From NCBI RefSeq assembly GCF_900111905.1, contig NZ_FOKM01000005.1, positions 310,001-374,000 on the forward strand: 64,000 nt of DNA. Direction: 5' to 3'. Origin of the DNA: Rhizobium sp. NFR07 (GTDB lineage Bacteria > Pseudomonadota > Alphaproteobacteria > Rhizobiales > Rhizobiaceae). A program made the position numbers and the translations under genes. The notes under the pieces were generated by a model. That model did not search any database, was not told the DNA's origin, and saw only the letters and a program-made list of their open reading frames with translations. Shown here piece by piece: positions 50,801 through 62,800 of this stretch (the first letter of the stretch is position 1; every line of letters starts with the position of its first letter).

Positions 50801-53800
50801 GGTCGCCGGCAACGACACGTTCATCACACCGGAAGACACGGCGATCACCATTGATGTCAGAACCAATGACAGCGATGTGGATGGTGACGCCCTGACGGTG
50901 ACGGCCATCAACGGCACGGCGATTGCGACAGGTCAGTCCGTTGCGATCACCGGCGGCTCCGTAAGGCTCGATGCAGACGGCCGGTTGAGCTTCACGCCGA
51001 CCGCCAACTTCAATGGCGCAATAAGCTTCGGCTACACGGTCTCCGATGGCAATGGCGGCACCGCGACGGCGACCGTCAACGGCACCGTGACCGCAGTCAA
51101 TGACGCGCCGATCTCCTCCAATGTCAGCATCTCGACGCAGGAAGATACCCCGTTCAGCGGCACGCTGACGGCAACCGATGTCGATGGCGACGCAATCACC
51201 TTCTCGGCCGGCACCACGACGCCCGCCAATGGCACCGTCACCATCAATGCCAACGGCACCTACACTTACACGCCGAACGCCAATTTCAACGGCAGCGACA
51301 CGTTCAGCTTCGTCGTCACGGACCCGAACGGAGGACGCAACGAATACACGGTGACCGTCACCATTGCCGGCGAAAACGACGCGCCGGTCGGCACGCCGCT
51401 GCCCAACCGGTCCGCCAATGACGGCGCAACGGTGAATTTCGACGTATCCGGCTTCTTCTCCGATGCCGATGGCGACACGCTGACTTATGCCCAGACAGGT
51501 TTGCCGAGCGGGCTGAGCATCACCGCGGCCGGCGTGATCACCGGTACGATCGACAACCAGGCGAGCCAGGGCGGCACCAATGGCGCCTACACGGTGACGG
51601 TCACCGTCTCCGACGGCAATGGCGGCACGGCTCAGCAGACATTCACCCTAACGGTGTCGAACCCGGCACCGATCGCGGTGAACGACACTGCGACGACGGC
51701 CGAGGATACGGCCGTCACCATCAACGTGCTGGCGAACGACAGCGATCCGGACGGCGACCCGCTGACCATCACCGCGGCGACGGCGGCGCACGGTTCGGTG
51801 ACGATCCTTGCCAATGGCCAGATCTCCTACCTGCCTTCGGCCAACTATAATGGCACCGACACGATCACCTACACGATCTCCGACGGCAATGGCGGCACGG
51901 CCACCGGCACGGTGACGGTCACCGTCACCCCGGTCAACGACGACCCCGTCGGCAGCCCGATCGCCGATCGCACCCGCAACGACGGCGACACGGACAGCCT
52001 CGACCTGTCGGCCTTCTTCTCCGATCCCGAAGGCAATGCGCTGACCTATACCGTCGAGGGCCTTCCTGCTGGCCTGACGCTGAGCGGGAATACGATCTCC
52101 GGCGACATTGCCGCCGATGCATCGGGGCCGACGGGGGAGCGGGTCTATACCGTCCGCGTCACGGCATCCGATGGTGCCGGCGGCACGGCGGTGATCACCT
52201 TCAGCTACACCGTCCTCAACATCCCTCCGGTCGCCAATGACGATGCAGTCACGACCGACGAGGACACGCCGGTCGATATCGACATCCTCGCCAATGACAG
52301 CGATCCGGATGGCGATGCGGCCGAGGTGATCCGCGTCAACAACCAGGTCCTGACACCCAATGGCGTGGCGGTTGAAACCACCCATGGATCGGTAAGACTG
52401 ATCGAAAACCCGGACGGCAGCCAGTTCCTGCGCTTCACGCCAGACGCCGATTATAACGGACAGGAAAGCTTCAGCTACACGATCGACGACGGCAATGGCG
52501 GGATGGATACGGCAACGGTGACGGTCACCGTGCTGCCGGTCAACGACGATCCGACCCCGACCCAGCCGATTCCGGACCGCGTACGCGCCGACGGCCAGTC
52601 CTTCTCCTATGACGTTTCGGACTTCTTCACCGATCCGGATGGCGACGACCTGACCTTCACCATCAGCGGCCTGCCGGCAGGACTGTCATACAATGCCGCG
52701 ACCGGCCTGATCTTCGGCAATATCGACCACAATGCCAGCCGGGGCGGAAATAACGGCGTCTATACGGTCACGATCACAGCCTCGGACGGTACGTCGACGA
52801 CCCCGGCGCAGACCTTCCAGCTTACCGTCACCAATCCGGGCCCGACGGCCAACAACGACACAGTCACGGTCAACGAAGACACAACGATCACCATCAACCC
52901 GCTCGCCAACGATATCGATCCCGATGGCGATACGCTGACGATCACCGCAGCGAGTGCCGGCAACGGAAGCGTCACGATCAATGCCAACGGCACCATCACC
53001 TATCTTCCGGAATTGAATTTCAACGGCGTCGACACGATCGTCTATACGATTTCCGATGGCGACGGCGGTGTTTCGACGGCAACGATCCGGGTCACGGTAA
53101 CGCCGGTCAACGACAACCCGACTTCGGATCCGATCCCCGACCAGTATGACAGCGACAGCCAGTCTGTCAGCTATGACGTCAGCCCTTATTTCGATGATGT
53201 CGACGGCGATACGCTGACCTTCGAAGCTGAAGGCCTGCCGCCCGGCCTCACCATGGATGAAGCCGGCCGCATTACCGGCACGCTTGCGGCCAATGCATCG
53301 AACGGCGGCCCCTATGCGGTCGAGATCACCGCATCCGATGGCAATGGCGGCACGACTGTCCGCACCGTCACCTGGTACGTCACCAACCTGCCGCCCAAGG
53401 CCTTCAACGACACGCTGACGCTCGGCGAGAACACGTCCGGTGGCGGCAATGTCCTGAGCAACGATCAGGACCCGGACGGTGACCCCCTGAGCGTCGACCA
53501 GGTCGAGGGCGCAGGCGTCAATGTCGGCGTGGCTGTCCAGGGCTCCAATGGCGGCACGTTCGTCATCAACGCCAACGGCACCTACACGTTCAACCCGGGC
53601 ACCGACTTCGACGACATGTCCGTCGGCGATCCGCCGCGCACGACGACCATCACCTACCGCGTCACCGATGGCACGAATGTCGATACGGCGACGATCACCG
53701 TAACCATCAACGGCGTCAACGACGCCCCGACCGCCGATACGATCCCGAACTATACCCGCGCCGACGGTCAGTCGCTGACCACGCATCCGCTGCATCTCGG

Positions 53801-56800
53801 CGCCTTCTTCCAGGATATCGATGCCAACGACACGCTGACCTTCACGGAGGACGGCCTGCCGCAGGGCCTGACCATGGCTGCGGACGGCACGATCACCGGG
53901 ACGATCGACAATGCAGCCAGCCAGGGCGGCCCGAACGGAGATGGCGTCTATACGGTCACCGTCACCGCCTCCGACGGCCGGGGCGGAACGGTGGAACAGA
54001 CCTTCAGCTTCACCGTCACCAATCCTGCCCCGACAGCCAATAACGACACGGTCGTTACAGGCGAGGACACGCCCGTCACCTTCAACCCGATCACCGGCGA
54101 AGGCACGACCAGCGGCGACGACGGAGCGGATACCGACCCGGACGGCGATGCGCTGTTCATCGACCCGGATTTCGAGCCGGTCGCCGGCAACGGCACGGTC
54201 GTCGTCAATCAGGACGGAACCCTTACTTATACCCCGAACGCGAATTACAACGGCACCGACACGATCGTCTACCGCGTCACCGACGGCCAGGGCGGCTTCA
54301 GCACCGGCATCATCACCGTTTCCGTCGATGCCGAAAACGATCCGCCGATTTCCTCGCCGATCGCCGATCTCGATCGCAACGATGGCGAGGACATCAGCTT
54401 CGACATCTCCGGCAATTTCGCCGATCCGGAAGGCGAGCCGTTGACCTATGCGGCGAACGGCCTGCCGCCAGGACTTTTGATCGACCCCGAGACCGGCGTC
54501 ATCTCCGGTACGATCGACCCGGGCGCCTCCGGCCCGACCGGCGTCCAGAATTATGTCGTCACCATCACGGCAACGGATCCGGATGGCGGCAGCGTCTCGG
54601 AGAACTTCACCTACACCATCCGGAATGTCGCCCCGAACGCCGAAAACGATACGGCAACGACGCCGGAAGATACGCCGGTCGACATCGACATCCTTGCAAA
54701 CGACACGGATGCGGATGGCGATACCGATACGGTGATCCTCGTCGAAGGCGTCAACCTGACAGTCGGCGGCCCTGCGGTGATGACCGCCAACGGTTCCGTT
54801 CAGCTCGTGCTGAACGCTGCCGGCCGGGAAGTCCTGCGCTTTACTCCCAATGCCAATTTCAACGGCACGGAATCCTTCGCCTACACGATCGGAGATCGTA
54901 ACGGCGGCACCGATAGCGCGACCGTCACGGTCACCGTGACGCCGGTCAACGATGCGCCGGTGGCAACACCGATCCCGGACCGCACGCAGGTCGACGGCTC
55001 CGCCTTCAGCCTCGATGTCCGGCCCTATTTCAGCGATGTCGACGGCCAGACGCTCACCTACACCGTTGGTGCGCTTCCGCCCGGCCTGACGTTCAACCCG
55101 GCAACCGGCCTGATCAGCGGCACGCTCGACGCCGCCGCGTCGCAGGGCAGCCCCTATACGATCACCGTCACCGCCAGTGACGGGACAGCCTCGGTCTCCG
55201 ACAGTTTCGTCTTCACCGTTACCAACCCGGCACCTGAAGCGGCAAACGATACGGTCAACACATCGGAAGACACGCCGGTCACCTTCAACCCCATTACCGG
55301 CGAAGGCACGGCGAGCGGCGATGCCGGCGAAGACATCGATCCGGACGGCGACCCGCTGACCATTACCCAGATCGACGGTCAGGCCATTGCCGTGGGCGGC
55401 ACGATTACGGTCGCAGGCGGCAGCGTCACGCTGATTGACGCGGACGGCAACCTGACCTTCACGCCGGCCCCCAACTTCAACGGCACGGTCGGCTTCACCT
55501 ACCGCGTCAGCGACGGCAATGGCGGTTTCTCCGACGCTTCGGTGACGCTCAACATCGCCGCAGTGAACGACGCTCCGGTTATCGACCTGAACGGCACGGC
55601 AGCCGGGGGCACCGGCAACCAGGTTTCCTTCACCGAAGGCGACGCGCCGGTTAGGATCGTCACGCCGGATGCGATCGTCTCTGATGTCGAAGGCGGTATC
55701 GTCTCGCTCGACGTGAACCTTGCCGGCTTCACAGATGGCGGCAGCGAGGTCATCCATCTGAACGGTGCCGTCGATATCATTTTCGGCACGGCCTCGAGCG
55801 GCACGATTGCCTTCGGCGGCACGACCTTCTTCTACAGCTACAATGGCAGCAACGCCCTGCATTTCGAAAATGCCGCCGGCGCGTCCACACCCATGCCCGA
55901 CGCTGCGGCGAGCGCATTGCTGCGCGCCCTGCAATACGAAAACCGCGACGACAATCCGACGGACGGCAACCGTACGCTGACGATTTCCGTCACCGACAAC
56001 CAGAACGCCAAGACCCAAGCGGTGGCAACCGTCAGCGTCGGCGCGGTCAACAATCCGCCGGTCGCAGTCAACGACAATGCCACCACCGGCGAGAATACGC
56101 CGATCACCAACGGCCCGAGCGTGCTCGGCAATGACAGCGACGCCGAAGGTGCGACGCTCACCGTCATCGCGGTCGGCACCGGTGATCCGGGCGAGGCGAT
56201 CGACGGCTCCGACGGCGGCACCTTCGTGATCGCCGCCGACGGCACCTATACGTTCGATCCCGGCACAGAGTTCGACGATCTTCAGGTCGGCGAGAGCCGC
56301 ACGACGAACGTCACCTACACGATTTCCGACGGCCAGGGTGGCACCGCGACCGCGACGCTGACCATCACCGTCACAGGCGAGAACGATGCGCCGGTCGGCG
56401 GCGATTTCACGCTGGATGCGATGGAAGACACGACCGCGACAGGCTTCCTGCCGGTCACCGATGTCGACGGCGATCCGCTCACCTATGCGGTCACCGGCCA
56501 GCCGGCCAACGGCACGATCACGATCGGCACTGACGGTAGCTATACATATGTCCCGGCTGCCAATTTCTCCGGTGCCGACAGCTTCACCTATACGGTCAAT
56601 GACGGCCGCACGACTGTGACCTTCACGGTCACCGTCAATGTCGAAAATGTCGAGGATCCGCCGGTCGGCGAGATCCCGAACCAGGCCTATGACGATGCCG
56701 AGGATGTCTCGCTCGACGTCTCGCAATTCTTCACCGACGCCGACGGCGACACGCTGACTTTCACCCAGGCCGGTCTGCCGGAAGGGCTGGAAATGAGTGC

Positions 56801-59800
56801 CGACGGCACGATCACCGGCACGCTCGAGAGCGATGCGTCGCAGGTGAGCGGCGGGGTCTATGTCGTCACCGTGACCGTCAGCGACGGCCAGACGGGCGGA
56901 ACCATCACCCGCGAATTCACCATCACTGTCTCCAACCCGGCACCGATCGCCCAGAACGATGCGATCACGACTGAGGAGAACACGCCGGCCACCGGCTCCG
57001 TCTTCGCCAATAACGGTTCCGGTGCTGACAGCGATCCGGATGGCGATGCGATCAACGTCTCGGCTGTGAACGGCAACGCGGCCGGTGTCGGCGCAAGCGT
57101 TATCGGCACCGCTGGTGGCAGCTTTACGATCGCGGCAGGCGGTGGCTATACGTTCAATCCGGGCACGGATTTCGACGATCTCGCCGCCGGCGAGAGCCGC
57201 ACCACGAGCGTCACCTACACCATCTCGGACGGTCAGGGCGGCACATCGACCGCGACCTTCACCGTCACGGTTACCGGCACCAACGATGCCCCGGTCGGAG
57301 CCGATACCACGATCGACGTTACCGAGGACACGGCCTTCAACGGCACCTTGCCCGTCGCTACCGATGCGGAAGGCCAGCCGCTGACCTATGCCGCCGGCAG
57401 CCAGCCCGACAACGGCCGCGTCGTCGTCAATGCCGACGGCACCTACACCTACACGCCCGACCCGAACTTCAACGGCGAAGACTCGTTTACCTATACCGTC
57501 AGCGACGGCACGGCGACCGTCACCTATACGGTCACCGTCAATGTCGGTGCGGTCAATGACGCACCGGCGCTCGGCAACGACACGTTCACGGTCGACGAGG
57601 ACGGCAGCACGACGATCGACGTTCTTGCCAACGACAGCGATGCCGACAACGATCCCCTGACGATCACCGCAATCGATGGCCAGGCGATCGGTATGGGCGA
57701 AACCGTGTCCATCACCGGCGGCACGATCACGCTCAATGCGAACGGCACGCTGGCCTTCACGGCGGCCGCGAATTTCAACGGTCCGCTGACCTTCACCTAC
57801 ACCGTCTCGGATGGCACCACGACCTCGACTGCCACGGTCTCCGGTCAGGTCAATGCGGTCAACGATACACCTGTTGCGGTGGATGACGCAGCGACGACCG
57901 ACGAGAACACCGCGATCGAGGGCAATGTCATCATCGGCAGCGACAGTGATCCGGATGGCGATACGCTGACGGTGATCGAAGTCGGCGCAGGCTCCAACGG
58001 TGTCGGCGCAACGCTTGCCGGCTCGAATGGCGGCAGCTTCGTCATCCTTGCCGACGGCTCCTACAGCTTCGATCCCGGCGCGGCCTTCCAGGATCTGCAG
58101 GCCGGCGAAAGCCGCACGACGTCGATCGCCTACACGATCTCCGACGGCAATGGCGGCACGGATACCGCGACGCTGACCGTCACCGTCACCGGCGTCAATG
58201 ACGCTCCCACCGCCCCCACCCTGCCGCCGCGGACCGATGTCGATGGTGCCGCGATCAATCTCGATCTCGGCAGCCAGTTCTCCGACATCGATGGCGACAC
58301 GCTGTCCTACACCGTCACCGGCCTGCCGACCGGCCTGACCTACGATCCCGCGACGGGCACGATCACCGGCACGATCGATCCCGCTGCCTCCGGCCCGACC
58401 GGCACATTCGCATTCACCGTCACCATGACGGCGAGCGACGGCAACGGCGGTTCGGTGGAGCGCAGCTTCACCTGGACCGTCACCAACCCCGTACCGGTGG
58501 CGCAGGACGACACCTTCTCGATCGACGAAGGCGACACGCTTGAAGGCAATGTGCTGGCCAATAACGGCAATGGCGCCGATGCGGACGAAGATCCGCTGAC
58601 GGTCTCGCTGGTCAACGGACCGGCCAACGGAACCCTGACGCTGAATACCGACGGCACCTTCACCTATGAGCCGAATGCCTTCTTCAACGGCACGGACAGC
58701 TTCACCTATCAGGTCGATGACGGCAACGGCGGCATCGATACCGCGGTCGTCACGATCAATATCGGCGCGGTCAACGATCCGCCGGTCCCGGCCGACGACA
58801 CGTTCGCGATCGACGAGGACGGCAGCGCCACGATCGATGTGCTCGGCAATGACAGCGATCCCGACAACGACACGCTGACGGTCACCGCTATCAACGGCCA
58901 GGCGATCACGACCGGCAATCCGGTCTCGGTCACCGGTGGCAGCGTCTCGCTCAACGCCGACGGCACGCTGACCTTCACCGCGGCAGCGAACTACAACGGC
59001 AACCCGTCCTTCATCTATACGGTTTCGGACGGCACGGTCAGCCGCGACGCGATCGTATCCGGCATCGTTCGCGCCATCAATGACGCGCCGGTCAACGCGC
59101 TGCCCGGCAGCTTCACCGGCTCCGAAGACACCGATCTGCCGCTTACCGGCATCCAGATTACCGATGTCGATGCCGAAGACGCCCCGGTCACGGTAACGCT
59201 CGGCGTCGATGCCGGCGCGCTGATCGCGTTTTCGGGAGGCGGCGTCACGGTCGCCGGCGGCGGATCGGCGAGCATCACGCTCACCGGATCGGTCGCCAAT
59301 ATCAATGCCTGGCTCGCGGGTCCGACGGCACCCGTCTACCGACCTGTCGCCAACAGCAGCGCCGCGGTCACACTGACGATGACGACCGATGACGGCGGCA
59401 ATACCGGCGTGGGCGGAGCCCTTTCCGCCACCAGCACGGCCTCGATCCTGATCGACCCGGTCAACGATGCGCCCGTTGCAACCGACCAGCTGATCTCGAC
59501 GCCGGAAGACACGCCGGTCGCGGGCACCATTTCCGCAACCGATGCGGACGGCGATCCGCTGACCTATGTCGTAACCATCCAGCCGGCCAATGGCCGGGTG
59601 ACGATCGATGCCTCCGGCGCCTATCTCTACACGCCGAACACCGATTTCAACGGCACGGACAGCTTCACGGTCACCGTCTCCGACGGCCAGGGCGGCACGA
59701 CCACGGCGACCGTCACGATCGACGTCTCGCCGGTCAACGATGCGCCGATCGGCTCCGATGGCGCGATCACGGTCACGGAAGACGTGCCCTTCAACGGCCA

Positions 59801-62800
59801 GTTGCCGACAGCGACGGACCCGGAAGGATCACCGGTCAGCTATGCGGTCGGCAGCCAGCCGGCCCACGGTACGGTGACGGTCAATGCCGACGGCAGCTAC
59901 AGCTACAGCCCGGCCGCCAACTACAACGGCACCGACAGCTTCACCTATACGGTGAGCGACGGCACCGCGACGAGCACCTATACGATCGCGATCACCGTCA
60001 ATGCGGTCAACGACGCGCCGGTCGGCTCGAACACATCGATCTCGATCAACGAGGATACGCCTTTCAACGGCCAGCTGCCGACGGCGACCGACGCCGAGGG
60101 TGACGCCATCACCTACGAGCTTGAGACGACAGCCGCGAACGGCTCCGTCACGGTCAATGCCGACGGCAGCTACAGCTATACGCCGAATGCCAATTTCAAC
60201 GGCACCGACACCTTCACTTATGCGGTCAGCGACGGCGCCGCCTCGAACACCTATACCGTGACGATCACCGTCGGTGCGGTGAACGACGCACCGATCGCCG
60301 ACGACCTGACGGTGACGATTGACGAAGACACACCGATCGTGAACGGCGCCCTGCCCGAAGCGACCGATGCGGAAGGCGATGCCATTACCTACGAACTCGG
60401 TAGCAGCCCGCTGAACGGCAGCGTCACCGTCAATCCTGACGGCACCTACAGCTACACGCCGAACGCCAATTTCAACGGCACCGATACCTTCACCTATAGC
60501 GTCAGCGACGGTTCGGCCTCGAACACCTACACGGTCACCATCATCGTCGATCCCGTCAACGATGCGCCCGTCGCCTCGAACACGTCAATCTCCGTAACCG
60601 AGGATGTTCCTTTCAATGGGAACCTGCCGGCTGCAACCGACGCCGAGGGAGATGATGTTGTCTATACGGTCGCCGACGAGCCAACCAACGGCACCATCAG
60701 CATCAACCCGGACGGTTCCTACACTTACACGCCGAACGCCAACTACAACGGCCCGGACAGCTTCACCTATACGGTCAGTGACGGCGTAGACTCCAATACC
60801 TATACCGTTACCATCTCCGTCGGTGCCGTGAACGATCCGCCGGTGGCAGGCGATGCCTCCGTAACGATCGACGAGGATACGTCGATCACTAATGCCGCCC
60901 TGCCCGCCGCCACTGATGCGGACGGCGATACGGTTTCCTATGCGCTTGGAAGCCAGGCCGCCCACGGCACGGTTGTCGTCAACGCAAACGGCACCTACAG
61001 CTATGTGCCGAACGACGATTTCAACGGCACGGACACATTTACGTATACGGTGAGCGACGGCATGGCCTCGAACACCTATACGGTCACCATCACCGTCAAC
61101 CCGGTCAACGATGCGCCGGTGGCCTCCGATACGTCGATCTCCGTTACCGAGGATGTCCCCTTCAGCGGCAGCCTGCCGGCTGCAACCGACGCCGAGGGCG
61201 ACGATGTGGTCTATGCGGTCGCCGACCAGGCGACAAACGGCACCGTCAGCATCAATCCGGACGGTTCCTACACCTATACGCCGAATGCCAACTACAACGG
61301 CCCGGACAGCTTCACCTATACGGTGAGCGACGGCGTCGATTTCAACACCTATACCGTCACCATTTCCGTCGGTGCCGTGAACGATCCGCCGGTGGCAGGC
61401 GATGATTCAGTGACGATCGACGAGGATATGTCGATCACCGATGCCGCCTTGCCGGCCGTCACCGATGCGGACGGCGATACGGTTTCCTATGCGCTTGGAA
61501 GCCAGGCGGCCAACGGCACCGTTACCGTCACTGCGGACGGAACCTACAGCTATGTGCCGAACGCCAATTTCAACGGAACCGATACCTTCACCTACACGGT
61601 GACGGATGGCACCGCGACCGCGACCTATACCGTGACCATCACGGTCAACCCGGTCAACGATGCGCCGGTAGCCTCCGACACCTCGATCGCCGTCACCGAG
61701 GACGTGGCCTTCGATGGCAACCTGCCGCCGGCAACCGATGTCGAAGGCGACGATATTACCTACGCACTCGGCACCGGTCCGACGAACGGAACCATCGTGC
61801 TCAACGCGGACGGCTCCTACACCTATACGCCGAATGCCGATTACAACGGGCCTGACAGCTTCACTTATACCGTCAGTGACGGGGTGGATTCGAACACCTA
61901 TACCGTGACCATCTCGATCGGTGCGGAAAACGACGCACCGATCGGCGAAGATGCGACGGCAACCACCGATGAAGACACGCCGATCACCAATGGCGTGCTT
62001 CCCGTCGCGACCGATCCGGAAGGATCGCCCGTCACCTACGGGCTCGGGCGCGATGCACTCAACGGCAGCGTCACGGTGAACGAGGACGGCACGTATTCCT
62101 ACGTCCCGAATGCCAATTTCAATGGCACCGACAGCTTCACTTATACGGTGAGCGACGGCACGGCGACCAGCACCTATGCGGTAACGATCACCGTCAATGC
62201 CATCAACGATGCGCCGGTCGCTTCGAATGCGTCGATCTCTGTCACCGAGGACGTGGCCTTCGATGGCAACCTGCCACCGGCAACCGATGTCGAAGGCGAC
62301 GATGTAAGCTACGTCCTGGGCGATGGACCGGCCAATGGCACGCTCGTGCTCAATGCGGACGGCACCTATACCTATACGCCGGATGCAAACTTCAACGGCA
62401 CGGACAGCTTTACCTATACCGTGACCGACGGTTCCGACGTTTCAGCCGTCTACACCGTCGCGATCACCGTTGCGCCGGTCAACGATGCGCCGATCGGTGA
62501 AAATGCCACGGCAACCACGAATGAAGACACTCCGATCACTAACGGTGTTCTGCCGGTCGCCATCGATCCGGAAGGATCACCCGTCACCTACGGGCTCGGT
62601 CGCGATGCGCTCAACGGCAGCGTCACGGTGAACGAGGACGGCACCTATTCCTATGTTCCGGACGCCAATTTCAACGGCACCGACTCGTTCACCTATACGG
62701 TGAGCGACGGTACGGCGACGAGCACCTACACGGTGACGATCACCGTCAATGCCGTAAACGATGCGCCTGTCGCATCGGATACCGCGATTTCGGTAACCGA

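Noticed and set aside
52686-56726. A 1346-codon open frame on the minus strand
   Set aside because: It is the antisense shadow of the giant repeat gene: high GC and repeating codons leave the opposite frame open. Its product is Arg/Gly/Val/Asp-rich with no domain. The same applies to the 710-codon minus frame at 44205-46337.
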